Shown: positions 15,706 through 23,715 of the stretch, piece after piece
Layout: every line of letters begins with the position of its first letter
How positions within the stretch are numbered: the first letter of the stretch is position 1
Origin: an uncultured Clostridium sp.
Lineage (GTDB): Bacteria > Bacillota > Clostridia > Oscillospirales > Ruminococcaceae
Assembly (NCBI GenBank): GCA_902490335.1
Contig: CABUDL010000008.1
Span: 1 to 50,055, forward strand
Reading direction: 5' to 3'
Length of the DNA stretch: 50,055 bases
Translations under genes and position numbers: made by a program
Notes under the pieces: model-generated
Databases searched by the model: none
What the model was told of the DNA's origin: nothing
Seen by the model: the letters and a program-made list of their open reading frames with translations, nothing else

Positions 15706-16606
15706 ATTGAAAATGTTGATCAATGAATGTAAGGTAGCCGCGTTTGGTACAGTCCTCAGGATGAGATTGATACCATGAAAAGGATTCCTTCAAACCCTGC
15801 AACAGATTTTTTTGTTGGGGGAATAGATTGTTTTGGCGGGTGACATCCAGAGTGTAGGAATAGTTGTGAAAGGGAAAGTAATCTCTTTGGTTTGGATGAG
15901 AGAAAACGTGTCGAACAGAAAACGGAGATTCAGCCGCCTGATAACAAAGCTGAACAAAGGTGTTAACATCGACCGATTCCTTATTTCCGACATTGAAAAT
16001 ATGGTCGGATGGATGGCTTTGCAGAATCAGGTGGATAAAAAGACATAAATCCTCCACATGGAAAAATTGCAGCGGCATCTTCCCGTCACCCGGGATATAG
16101 AAGGGTCGTCCTTGCAAAGCACAGTCAAAGACAAAAGGTTCACGATACAAGTTCTGCATAGGTCCATAAAGATAAGGGGGACGCAGGATATATGCATTTG
16201 GAACGGATTGTAGCAACGCTTGTTCGGCAGCAATTTTATCTGTTCCATATTTTCCCCAGATAGCGTTTGGTCCAAGTGGTTGCGTTTCCACAAAGGGTTG
16301 AGAAAGGGTTTCGGGGTAGACGGCACTGGAGCTGATGAAAATATAATTGTTAAAAGAGCCAAGCGCATTTAACAGGTCATGAATATCCTGAGCATTATAA
16401 GCTGTAATATCGAGGACAGCGTCGAAAGAAAGATGTTTCAGGCAAGAGCCAAGCTGGTGACGGTCAGCTTGAATCAATGTAGTATTTTGTGGCTGCGGAC
16501 GATTGGCGCGATTTAAAACAAAGACCTCATATCCGTTTTCAGCAAACCATGTTGCAACAAAACGACTGACAAAAACAGTTCCACCGGTGACTAAAACTCT
16601 TTTCAT
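15704..16606 (-). CDS. NAD-dependent epimerase/dehydratase family protein
   Basis: A 300-residue extended short-chain dehydrogenase. The Rossmann start is KRVLVTGGTVFVSRFVATWF, a variant of the usual GGTGFIG. The segment DAVLDITAYNAQDI is followed by ISSSAVYPET, an apparent catalytic Y-x3-K in YGTDKIAAE, and LRPPYLYGP. A C-terminal substrate domain includes FFHVEDLC and HIFNVGNKESV. Substrate unknown; nucleotide-sugar relatives or RNA-associated CSP41-like proteins are possible. GGGAGG lies 7 bases before the ATG. It is convergent with the gene to its left, and tRNA-Sec lies upstream on the same strand. Confidence 0.85.
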   Translation of the reverse strand: MKRVLVTGGTVFVSRFVATWFAENGYEVFVLNRANRPQPQNTTLIQADRHQLGSCLKHLSFDAVLDITAYNAQDIHDLLNALGSFNNYIFISSSAVYPETLSQPFVETQPLGPNAIWGKYGTDKIAAEQALLQSVPNAYILRPPYLYGPMQNLYREPFVFDCALQGRPFYIPGDGKMPLQFFHVEDLCLFIHLILQSHPSDHIFNVGNKESVDVNTFVQLCYQAAESPFSVRHVFSHPNQRDYFPFHNYSYTLDVTRQNNLFPQQKNLLQGLKESFSWYQSHPEDCTKRGYLTFIDQHFQ

Positions 16607-16698
16607 GGTAAAGCCTCCCTAAGAATCTTCCTCTTTATTCTACTCCAGCAAACAAATAAATTCAATAAAAAAAGCCCATTCCGATTGGAATGAGCTTG

Positions 16699-16795
16699 TG
16701 GCGGGAATGTGTGGGAATTGAACCCACCTATGCAGCTACTAACTGCAATTACTGGTTTTGAAGACCAGAGGGCACACCAGCACCCATCCACTCCC
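16699..16795 (-). tRNA. selC: tRNA-Sec (selenocysteine, anticodon TCA)
   Basis: A 97-base tRNA. The anticodon stem CTGGT with ACCAG encloses loop CTTCAAA, so the anticodon is TCA, reading UGA. The acceptor starts GGGAGTGG and pairs with ACATTCCC (seven pairs including one G-T, plus an end mismatch). The variable arm is long (TTGCAGTTAGTAGCTGCA), and the T arm GTGGG/CCCAC has loop TTCAATT. Discriminator G and CCA are encoded, as in E. coli selC. Size and the extended variable arm distinguish it from a suppressor of another type. It is charged with serine, then converted by SelA using selenophosphate from SelD. Confidence 0.95.
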
Positions 16796-16807
16796 AAATG
16801 CTTAACT

Positions 16808-16836
16808 AGTATAACACAGAAAAAGAGTATTGGCAA
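16808..16836 (-). promoter_or_regulatory. Promoter of tRNA-Sec
   Basis: Minus-strand TTGCCA (16831-16836), 17 bases and TATACT (16808-16813), ending about 12 bases before the tRNA 5' end. Confidence 0.85.
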
Positions 16837-16982
16837 GAAGTTTCTATTTTGTGGAGGCATTATTGGAAGATTGCACAAAAAAGTGTCGATTCCTTTTTGG
16901 CTTTGTTAAGACAAAGGCAAATCCGTTTCCGGCAAAGTGAGGATGAATAAAGAAACACTGCGGTAATTGTAGAATATGTCCA

Positions 16983-17011
16983 TTGAGTTTCGGCAAAATC
17001 TTTGTTAGAAT
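16983..17011 (+). promoter_or_regulatory. Promoter of the tandem lipoprotein genes
   Basis: TTGAGT (16983-16988), 17 bases and TAGAAT (17006-17011). It lies outside the duplicated unit, so the second copy has no equivalent of its own. Confidence 0.7.
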
Positions 17012-17045
17012 AAAGCCATAGAACCAGAAAAAGGGAGGTCTTATA

Positions 17046-17633
17046 ATGAAAAGATGGGCAGGGATTTTATTGGCGGCAGTTTTAGCGGTTGCCTGCTGCG
17101 GTTGTTCGATGCAGAAAGCGGAGCTGTCGGTTGCTCCAAGCAGTTTTTCCCGGGAAACCACCGAGGTGCTTCGTCCTTTCCAGAGTGAGTTGCAGTTTGT
17201 TGACCTGACCCTCAACGAGGATGCCAAACAGTGGAAGATTTCCCTTTGGAGCTATCGCGACGGAGAGTGGGAGGAAGGCAGTATGATGTTTGACAAGGTA
17301 AAGGAGAAGCCCAAATCGCTTCGTGTTGCAATACGCCTGACGACCAAAGAATGTGACCTTTACCTGATTGATGAAGATGGATTTTCCAAGGCAAGTTACA
17401 GTATTATCGGGACCAATTTTGAGCAGACACAGACGGTGATAGATCGACGAATCGAACAAAAGACACCGTTTGCAATCGGAGAAGAGGTCACCCTCTGGGC
17501 AAAGCTGGGTGTTGACGGGCAGCAGGTGGAAGCGGGGAATTTGACAAAGGATTTTAGAAGTTTCCCCTGTACGGCAGGAGCCGCTGTTACTGTGACTATT
17601 TCAAATGAGGAACCGCCGGAGCAGCAGGAATAA
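17046..17633 (+). CDS. Putative lipoprotein of unknown function, copy 1
   Basis: A 195-residue protein with an N-terminal signal: MKRWAGILLAAVLAVACCGC, in which C17 or C20 is the likely lipidated Cys. The mature part has alternating beta-strand patterns (LQFVDLTLNEDAKQWKISLW, RVAIRLTTKECDLYLIDEDG), suggesting a beta-sandwich, and ends in EEPPEQQE. I recognise no family. GGGAGG lies 7 bases before the ATG. It is followed 39 bases later by an almost identical copy, so the two are probably cotranscribed and exported together. Confidence 0.8.
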   Translation: MKRWAGILLAAVLAVACCGCSMQKAELSVAPSSFSRETTEVLRPFQSELQFVDLTLNEDAKQWKISLWSYRDGEWEEGSMMFDKVKEKPKSLRVAIRLTTKECDLYLIDEDGFSKASYSIIGTNFEQTQTVIDRRIEQKTPFAIGEEVTLWAKLGVDGQQVEAGNLTKDFRSFPCTAGAAVTVTISNEEPPEQQE

Positions 17634-17672
17634 AAAATCAAAATATAGAACTGCAAAAAGGGAGGTCTTATA

Positions 17673-18260
17673 ATGAAAAGATGGGCAGGGATTTTATTGG
17701 CGGCAGTTTTAGCGGTTGCCTGCTGCGGTTGTTCGATGCAGAAAGCGGAGCTGTCGGTTGCTCCAAGCAGTTTTTCCCGGGAAACCACCGAGGTGCTTCG
17801 TCCTTTCCAGAGTGAGTTGCAGTTTGTTGACCTGACCCTCAACGAGGATGCCAAACAGTGGAAGATTTCCCTTTGGAGCTATCGCGACGGAGAGTGGGAG
17901 GAAGGCAGTATGATGTTTGACAAGGTAAAGGAGAAGCCCAAATCGCTTCGTGTTGCAATACGCCTGACGACCAAAGAATGTGACCTTTACCTGATTGATG
18001 AAGATGGATTTTCCAAGGCAAGTTACAGTATTATCGGGACCAATTTTGAGCAGACACAGACGGTGATAGATCGACGAATCGAACAAAAGACACCGTTTGC
18101 AATCGGAGAAGAGGTCACCCTCTGGGCAAAGCTGGGTGTTGACGGGCAGCAGGTGGAAGCGGGGAATTTGACAAAGGATTTTAGAAGTTTCCCCTGTACG
18201 GCAGGAGCCGCTGTTACTGTGACTATTTCAAATGAGGAACCGCAGGAGCAGCAGGAATAA
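17673..18260 (+). CDS. Putative lipoprotein of unknown function, copy 2
   Basis: A 195-residue near-identical duplicate of the upstream gene; only the C-terminal tail differs, EEPQEQQE in place of EEPPEQQE. It keeps the same ribosome site but lacks the promoter found before copy 1. The almost complete lack of divergence, including at silent positions, means a very recent duplication, gene conversion or an assembly effect. The transcript ends at a long hairpin between this gene and convergent selB. Confidence 0.8.
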   Translation: MKRWAGILLAAVLAVACCGCSMQKAELSVAPSSFSRETTEVLRPFQSELQFVDLTLNEDAKQWKISLWSYRDGEWEEGSMMFDKVKEKPKSLRVAIRLTTKECDLYLIDEDGFSKASYSIIGTNFEQTQTVIDRRIEQKTPFAIGEEVTLWAKLGVDGQQVEAGNLTKDFRSFPCTAGAAVTVTISNEEPQEQQE

Positions 18261-18273
18261 AAACACAGAAGAA

Positions 18274-18313
18274 AAGAAGGGTCGTGTATCGTCAGCGATA
18301 CACGACCCTTCTT
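18274..18313. terminator. Perfect 18-base-pair hairpin between convergent genes
   Basis: AAGAAGGGTCGTGTATCG pairs perfectly with its complement at 18296-18313 around loop TCAG. There is no long T tract, but the stem is exceptionally stable and lies between the two stop codons. Confidence 0.8.
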
Positions 18314-18332
18314 AATGGGACGAGATACAATC

Positions 18333-20219
18333 TTATTTAAAGGTGCGGGCATCGCCGACTTTTTTGGTGATGCCGCGTTTGTCCCAGTATTCCAGAACGG
18401 CAACGGCAAATTTTCGGGAAGCACCCATCAGGTCGCGCATCTCTGCCAAGGTGATTTGACCGTTCTGGTCGACGTGCTCCTTGGCAAGGGTGAGCGCCTT
18501 GTTGTAGTAGTCGGCGTGCAGCAGAATCTTTTCCTCCACACGCACCAGCTTGCCGGTGTTGACCAGCGATTCCAGCACCTGCTTAAAGTTTTTCACCTTC
18601 GGGAAGCGGGCAGCAATCTGGTCGGGAGATTCAGGGGAGAAGCCGCCCTGCAAAAAGGCGTTTTCAATCTCCTGCTGGTTGTTGTCCTGCTGGACCTCAA
18701 AGTCGGCAAGGGCAACGCAGTTGTTGACATATTTGAGCACCTTGCGGTTGACCAGCGAATCGGTGATTTTATCCACCACCGAGATGTCCTCGTACTTGAT
18801 AAGCTTGTTGCGGAACTCGTCCTTCTTCATGCCCTCGCGCAGAGGATTTTCCTTGTGGTAGCTTTCCAGCAGCTTGACGGCGCTGTCCTTTAAGCGGTTG
18901 AGGTAGTCGGTGTGGATGACAACATTGTCGCTGACGCGGAAGGCAACCTTGTCCTTGATGAGCTTGTTGATCTGCTGGTCAAACTGCTCTTTGGGGATGC
19001 CGGTCTGAATCTGCAAAAAGTCAAGCGTTTCAAAGCGGGCGGAATAATCCCGCAGGGCAGCGCTGATCTTCTCGCGGTCGGAGCCGCCTTCCTTGAGCTT
19101 TAACGATTCCAGCACAGCCGCATCGTTGCGTTTGTGCTTAAAGGGGTTGGAGTCGAGGATGACGCCGCCGCCGATGGTTTCCACCGGAGAGTAGAAGCGC
19201 AGGACAAAGCGGTCGCCGGTCTTGACAGCGATCTCCTCCTCCAGGCGCAGCTGTGCATAGCAGCTTTCGCCGGCGCCTACGCTGTCGCGGTCGAGCAGGA
19301 CAATTTTGCACAGGATGTCCCGCGCGCCGTGGTAGAGGTGCAGGCGGGTGGCATTGCGAATCTCACGGTCGCAGTCCTTGAGGACGGTGAGGTGGATGTC
19401 AATCATCATGGTGGTGTGCATCGAGTCAGGCACAGCGATGACGTCGCCTTTGTTGAGGTCGGTCTTTTTCAGTCCTGCCAGATTGACAGCGACCCTCTGA
19501 CCGGCGTATGCCTCCTGCACATCCTGCGAGTGGACCTGCAGGTTGCGGATGCGGCTTTCGATGCGGGACGGATAGACGGTGACCGGGTCGCCGACCTTCA
19601 TCGTTCCTTCGATCAAAGTGCCGGTGATGACAGTACCAAAGCCCTCCACCGAGAAGATGCGGTCGACCGGGATGCGGAAGGGAACATCCAGATTTTTGAT
19701 CTGGGTTTTCTGGTCGATCATGGTAAAGATAGCCTGCCGCAGCTGTTCGATGCCTTCGCCGGTGTAGGAGGACACAGAGATGATTTGTGCGTTTTCCAAA
19801 AAGGTGCCCTGCACCTCCTGGCGGACCTCATCGCAGACGATTTCCAGCCAGTCCTCATCGACCATGTCCTTTTTGGTGATGACGATGATGCCCTCCGAGA
19901 TGTTCAGCAGCGATAGGATGCCTAGATGCTCGCGGGTCTGTGGCATAAAGCCCTCGTCTGCGGCGACAACCAGCAGGGCAAGGTCGATGCCGCCTGCGCC
20001 TGCCAGCATATTTTTGACAAACTTTTCATGCCCCGGCACATCAATGATGCCTGCCTTTTCGCCGTCGGGCAGGTCGAGGTAGGCAAAGCCCAGCTCGATG
20101 GTGATACCGCGTTTCTTTTCTTCCTTGATGCGATCGGTTTCGATGCCGGTCAATGCCTTGATCAGGGCAGTTTTGCCGTGGTCAACGTGTCCGGCGGTAC
20201 CGATGATGATATTTTTCAT
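18333..20219 (-). CDS. selB: Selenocysteine-specific elongation factor SelB
   Basis: A 628-residue GTPase that brings Sec-tRNA to ribosomes paused at UGA and binds the SECIS hairpin. The N-terminal EF-Tu-like domain has G1 GTAGHVDHGKT (7-17), the G2 region RGITIELGFAYL, G3 DVPGHEKFV and G4 TKKDMVD, followed by two beta-barrel domains. The C-terminal third (about 370-628) consists of winged helices, the last containing QITLAEMRDLMGASRKFAVAVLEYWDKRG (quoted in shortened sense), which bind SECIS RNA. Length is typical. AAAGGAG precedes the ATG. It lies 57 bases after selA on the same strand and is presumably cotranscribed with it. Confidence 0.97.
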   Translation of the reverse strand: MKNIIIGTAGHVDHGKTALIKALTGIETDRIKEEKKRGITIELGFAYLDLPDGEKAGIIDVPGHEKFVKNMLAGAGGIDLALLVVAADEGFMPQTREHLGILSLLNISEGIIVITKKDMVDEDWLEIVCDEVRQEVQGTFLENAQIISVSSYTGEGIEQLRQAIFTMIDQKTQIKNLDVPFRIPVDRIFSVEGFGTVITGTLIEGTMKVGDPVTVYPSRIESRIRNLQVHSQDVQEAYAGQRVAVNLAGLKKTDLNKGDVIAVPDSMHTTMMIDIHLTVLKDCDREIRNATRLHLYHGARDILCKIVLLDRDSVGAGESCYAQLRLEEEIAVKTGDRFVLRFYSPVETIGGGVILDSNPFKHKRNDAAVLESLKLKEGGSDREKISAALRDYSARFETLDFLQIQTGIPKEQFDQQINKLIKDKVAFRVSDNVVIHTDYLNRLKDSAVKLLESYHKENPLREGMKKDEFRNKLIKYEDISVVDKITDSLVNRKVLKYVNNCVALADFEVQQDNNQQEIENAFLQGGFSPESPDQIAARFPKVKNFKQVLESLVNTGKLVRVEEKILLHADYYNKALTLAKEHVDQNGQITLAEMRDLMGASRKFAVAVLEYWDKRGITKKVGDARTFK

Positions 20220-20276
20220 GTGCGTGGCTCCTTTGTGAAAGCTGCCCTTTGCAGGACAGGGTCGGGTGAGAGAGAA

Positions 20277-21671
20277 CTATTTGGAACAGCAGTCCAGGAT
20301 GCTCTGGGCAACATAATCAAAGTGACGGGATTCGATGGTGCGCACATCCAGCAGCAGACGGTCCTTGGAGATGCGGGCGATGACCGGCAGCGGGTCGTGC
20401 TCGCGCAGGCGTGTTTCCAGCAAATCCAAAGAGATGCGGGTCGGCTCGACAGCGACCACCGAGCTGCGAATCATCTGGGTTGGCACTGAGCCGCCGCCGA
20501 CCTGTCCAAAATCTTCGGTCAGGGTGACGCGGTAGCTGCCATCGCAGACCTTTTGAAGTGCTTCCAGCAGCTGCTGACCCATCGGCACCAGGTCGTCCAT
20601 GGTGGCGGTGATCATCCGCAGGGTCGGGTTGAGGTGGATGACCTCTTGAGGGTCCAGATATTCCCGCAGGGTGGCTTCCAGTGCGGCAAGAGTGAGCTTG
20701 TCGATACGGAAAGCGCGGGTGAGCGGGTTCTTCTTCATTGCCTCGATGTATTCGCGGCGTCCGATGATAATGCCTGCCTGTGGACCGCCCAGCAGCTTGT
20801 CGCCGGAGAAGCTGATGATGTCAGCGCCGGATTTGACAGAGTCCAGTACGTTTGGCTCATCCTGGATACCATAGTCGGACAGGCGGACCATCGCGCCGGA
20901 GCCAAGGTCGTAGATGACCGGGATGTTGTGCTGATGACCCAGCTCGACCATCTCTTCCAGAGAAACCTCTTCGCAGAAGCCCATAATCTTAAAGTTGCTG
21001 GTGTGGACCTTCAGCAGAGCGCCGGTGTTTTCGGTGATGGCGTTCTGATAGTCGGACAGGTGGGTTTTGTTGGTGGTGCCGACCTCCACCAGGGTGCCGC
21101 CGCTCTGCTGCATGATTTCCGGTACGCGGAAGGCGCCGCCGATTTCCACCAGCTCGCCGCGGGAGGTGATGACCTCTTTTCCCTTGGTCATGGTGCTGAG
21201 TACCAGCATGACGGCTGCGGCGTTGTTGTTGACCACCATGGCAGCTTCGGTGCCGGTCAGTTTGGCAACCAGTTTTTCAACATGGGAGTAACGGCTGCCG
21301 CGGGAGCCTTTCTCCAGGTTGTATTCGAGGGTGTTGTAGTCCTGTGCAACGCTGTGGATTGCCTCGACAGCGGCATCGCTCAGGCGGGCACGTCCAAGGT
21401 TAGTGTGCAGGACGATGCCGGTCGCGTTGATGACCGGACGCAGGCTCATGGTCGTTTTTTTGTGTACCAGAGCGAGCACCTGCTGGCACAGCTGCCCTGC
21501 CTCCAGGGAAGGCTGTTCGCCGGACAGAATCTGCTGGCGTACCCGGTCGATGGTTTCGCGGACCGATTCGGTCAGGACGGTGTGCGGGCAGGACAGCTCG
21601 GACAGCTCAGGCAGACGCAGCAGCTCGTCCACCTTTGGGATTTTTCTTAACAGTTGGGAGTTTACGCTCAT
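20277..21671 (-). CDS. selA: L-seryl-tRNA(Sec) selenium transferase SelA
   Basis: A 464-residue PLP enzyme converting Ser-tRNA(Sec) to Sec-tRNA(Sec) with selenophosphate. The PLP lysine is K292 in SFSGDKLLGGPQAG. Other family signatures are INATGIVLHTNLGRA, KGSRGSRYSHVE, VVNNNAAAVML and VYDLGSGA-like VIYDLGSGA. Length matches bacterial SelA decamers. It is the first gene of selA-selB, read from a promoter at 21772-21800. An AAAGG site lies 12 bases before the ATG, a little far, so initiation may be modest. Confidence 0.97.
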   Translation of the reverse strand: MSVNSQLLRKIPKVDELLRLPELSELSCPHTVLTESVRETIDRVRQQILSGEQPSLEAGQLCQQVLALVHKKTTMSLRPVINATGIVLHTNLGRARLSDAAVEAIHSVAQDYNTLEYNLEKGSRGSRYSHVEKLVAKLTGTEAAMVVNNNAAAVMLVLSTMTKGKEVITSRGELVEIGGAFRVPEIMQQSGGTLVEVGTTNKTHLSDYQNAITENTGALLKVHTSNFKIMGFCEEVSLEEMVELGHQHNIPVIYDLGSGAMVRLSDYGIQDEPNVLDSVKSGADIISFSGDKLLGGPQAGIIIGRREYIEAMKKNPLTRAFRIDKLTLAALEATLREYLDPQEVIHLNPTLRMITATMDDLVPMGQQLLEALQKVCDGSYRVTLTEDFGQVGGGSVPTQMIRSSVVAVEPTRISLDLLETRLREHDPLPVIARISKDRLLLDVRTIESRHFDYVAQSILDCCSK

Positions 21672-21771
21672 AATGGGATCGCACCTTTCATAAGGAATTC
21701 AATAGAGGTAAGGATTTGTGCGGCATCGTCAATTTATCAAAACGGTTTTAAGCACAATGCTATTCGCTCTT

Positions 21772-21800
21772 ATTGTATCAAAAAAAGAGAACGGATGCAA
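21772..21800 (-). promoter_or_regulatory. Promoter of selA-selB
   Basis: Minus-strand TTGCAT (21795-21800), 17 bases and TACAAT (21772-21777), about 100 bases before the selA start. Confidence 0.75.
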
Positions 21801-21842
21801 TGTGGAACAGGCGGCATTGTTGCAAGAAAATGCGGGTTTTGA

Positions 21843-21871
21843 TTGAGTAATGTCGCCGAAGATGGTATAAT
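21843..21871 (+). promoter_or_regulatory. Promoter of the sensor-MNT-HEPN operon
   Basis: TTGAGT (21843-21848), 17 bases and TATAAT (21866-21871), with an extended -10 TGG directly upstream of TATAAT. Confidence 0.8.
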
Positions 21872-21937
21872 AGTCTAAAGGCAGACCGATGCTGCCGTTG
21901 AAATTGCTTCGAATCGTGATACAAAGGAATGATAACT

Positions 21938-22753
21938 ATGTTAAACCGTCTGATGACCTCCAGACGGGTCAGAGGATTTTTGCTGACGGTGGTGCTGCTG
22001 TCGGCGGTGGTGGCAATCCTTTCGGTGGCAATTCCGCTCAACCGAAAACGGGATGCAGTCACCTCGCTTGGAGAGCAGTCGCTTTCGGAGGCAAGCTCGC
22101 TGGCTATGTCGATGGAATACTATAATGGACTGCGCATCCAGTCGCTGTTGGATTACCCGAGTGAAACGGTCTTTTACCAGAATCTGTGCGGCTTTCTTTC
22201 CCGTGCAAAGCAGACCCTTTCCTACGACCGGGCGTACATCCTGTATCAGGGCTTGGAGGGAAGGATTGCGTATCTGGCAGATGCAGATTATGCAAAGGAT
22301 TTGCAGGCGGGCGTCGATTACCACGCCATTGGCGAAGAATATACCGACGAGCGCTATACCCGTCGCTGCATCTCCATTTTGCAGGAGCAGTTTGAAGGAC
22401 GGCGCAAGGAAGCGTATGTGCCGGATATTTTGGATGACAGTTATATCACCACCTATCTGCCGCTGCGAAACACCGACGGTGAGGTGATGGCAGTGCTGGG
22501 AGTGGATGCAAAGCTGGGGTATTCTGATTTTGCCCAGTACGGTCCCATCAACTTTGAACGGTTGACCAGTATCAGCGCGCTACTGTTTTTGCTCAGCCTG
22601 GTGCTGTTTGTGCTGTGTATGGACAAAGGACTCAGCGAGGAAGAAAAAGAAAATCGCTGGCGCCGCCGCCACGGTCTGCCGCCAAAGCCGACCAAAAAGG
22701 ACAACATCGTGGTGGATACGCTGGACGACATCGACCCGAATGATTATCTGTGA
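21938..22753 (+). CDS. Membrane protein with extracytoplasmic Cache-like domain
   Basis: A 271-residue protein with a transmembrane segment near the N-terminus (FLLTVVLLSAVVAILSVAIP), an extracytoplasmic domain of about 170 residues, a second membrane segment (ISALLFLLSLVLFVLCM) and a short charged cytoplasmic tail ending DDIDPNDYL. The middle, with YLPLRNTDGEVMAVLGVDAKL, resembles a PAS-like Cache sensor core. No kinase, GGDEF or methyl-accepting domain follows, so it would need a partner for output. The ATG at 21938 is used because AAAGGA is too close to the ATG at 21929. It is followed 27 bases later by a nucleotidyltransferase-like gene. Confidence 0.75.
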   Translation: MLNRLMTSRRVRGFLLTVVLLSAVVAILSVAIPLNRKRDAVTSLGEQSLSEASSLAMSMEYYNGLRIQSLLDYPSETVFYQNLCGFLSRAKQTLSYDRAYILYQGLEGRIAYLADADYAKDLQAGVDYHAIGEEYTDERYTRRCISILQEQFEGRRKEAYVPDILDDSYITTYLPLRNTDGEVMAVLGVDAKLGYSDFAQYGPINFERLTSISALLFLLSLVLFVLCMDKGLSEEEKENRWRRRHGLPPKPTKKDNIVVDTLDDIDPNDYL

Positions 22754-22780
22754 TGGTTGAGAAAGGAAGTGCGTGTGGCG

Positions 22781-23092
22781 ATGGAAGAACACAAGGACCG
22801 GGTGATTGAAGAGACGGTGGACAAAATCGTCGAACTGTTTTCCCCAAGCAAGGTGATTGAATACAACACCAAATATGATATGGACGGACATCTGATTTCC
22901 TTTAAGCTGTGCATCGTGGGCGATATTCCAGACAAGAAAAAGATGTTGACCAGTATCTATGACGAGGTGGACAGCGAAATCCCGTATGACATCATCCTGT
23001 ACACCGATGCGGAATTTAAGGAGTTGTCCGAGCAAATCAGCGCGTTTGCAAACCGAATCAGTCAGAAGGGCAGGGTGCGCTATGGGAGGTAA
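22781..23092 (+). CDS. Minimal nucleotidyltransferase-like protein, degenerate motif
   Basis: A protein of about 103 residues with the size and position of MNT antitoxins of MNT-HEPN pairs. The predicted strand VIEYNTKYDMDGHLISFKLCIV sits where MNT proteins usually have GS-x10-D-x-D. Here the GSR start is absent and the acidic pair is changed, so it may be catalytically inactive. The C-terminal segment SEIPYDIILYTDAEFKEL fits the family. The start could also be GTG 22775. The gene overlaps the HEPN gene, indicating coupled expression of the pair. Confidence 0.65.
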   Translation: MEEHKDRVIEETVDKIVELFSPSKVIEYNTKYDMDGHLISFKLCIVGDIPDKKKMLTSIYDEVDSEIPYDIILYTDAEFKELSEQISAFANRISQKGRVRYGR

Positions 23093-23549
23093 CCGTTCCA
23101 GAATGCACAACGGCAAGGACAGCCGTCGATACTACGACTGGCTGGAGCATTCCAGTCAGGATTTGATTGCAGCAAAAATCCTGTCCGAGGATGACCGCTG
23201 CTACCGCCTGAGCGCCTTTCATTGTCAGCAGGCAATCGAAAAGGCGCTGAAAGCATATATCCTGCTCAAGTCGGATGTGCTGGTGGACGGACACAACCTG
23301 ACCTGGCTTTGCCGGCAGGCAAAAAAGTACGACAAGGGGTTTCACCAGTGGTTTGATGAAAGTGCAGACTTAAACCAGTGCTACATCGAAACCAGGTATC
23401 CGGCGGACATCGAGCGGGAGTATACCTATAAAATGGTGCGCAATTTTTATCGGATGGCGCGTGAAATGTATCAGTACATCTTTGCGGAAATCGACCGCGA
23501 ATTCGACCTGCGGGAGCGCGCCGAGGAGGAAGCGCCCTTTAACCGTTAA
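23082..23549 (+). CDS. HEPN domain protein
   Basis: A protein of about 155 residues with a HEPN four-helix domain: YYDWLEHSSQDLIAAKIL, then RLSAFHCQQAIEKALKAYIL, HNLTWLCRQAKKYD and the conserved ETRYPADIEREYT. The R-x4-H in RLSAFH might serve as an RNase motif, but this segment is also the structural signature of the family, so activity is uncertain. HEPN proteins paired with MNTs act as toxins or nucleotide-binding modules. The start overlaps the MNT-like stop; an ATG at 23103 is an alternative. A terminator follows. Confidence 0.8.
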   Translation: MGGNRSRMHNGKDSRRYYDWLEHSSQDLIAAKILSEDDRCYRLSAFHCQQAIEKALKAYILLKSDVLVDGHNLTWLCRQAKKYDKGFHQWFDESADLNQCYIETRYPADIEREYTYKMVRNFYRMAREMYQYIFAEIDREFDLRERAEEEAPFNR

Positions 23550-23566
23550 AAAGAAAAATGCTTTAA

Positions 23567-23598
23567 CAGGAGCCTTTGCAGAAAGGCTCCTGTTTTTT
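23567..23598 (+). terminator. Terminator of the sensor-MNT-HEPN operon
   Basis: CAGGAGCCTTT, loop GCAG and AAAGGCTCCTG, followed by TTTTTT. Confidence 0.93.
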
Positions 23599-23629
23599 AT
23601 GCCAAAAGAGAAAAGCGGAGCAGGGGATA

Positions 23630-23658
23630 TTGACATTTTGGTTCGGAGACAGTACAAT
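23630..23658 (+). promoter_or_regulatory. Promoter of the crp-like/ABC operon
   Basis: TTGACA (23630-23635), 17 bases and TACAAT (23653-23658). Confidence 0.85.
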
Positions 23659-23666
23659 AAAAGCGC

Positions 23667-23696
23667 AATAAATTGTACCAAATGGAACAATTTATT
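23667..23696. promoter_or_regulatory. Inverted repeat in the crp-like leader, putative operator
   Basis: AATAAATTGT (23667-23676) and ACAATTTATT (23687-23696) are exact reverse complements with a 10-base spacer. The repeat lies between the -10 and the ribosome site of the Crp/Fnr-type gene. Binding there would block transcription, fitting autoregulation; as RNA the same arms could mask the ribosome site. Confidence 0.7.
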
Positions 23697-23715
23697 AAGA
23701 AGGAGGTGGATAGAC

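Larger units (their letters stand above)
17028..18263 (+). repeat. Near-perfect tandem duplication, two 609-base units
   Basis: 17028-17636 and 17655-18263 repeat with a period of 627 bases and 18 unrelated bases between. Each unit covers one ribosome site and one complete lipoprotein gene. By eye I find a single substitution (C at 17617, A at 18244), which changes Pro to Gln near the C-terminus. Confidence 0.93.
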
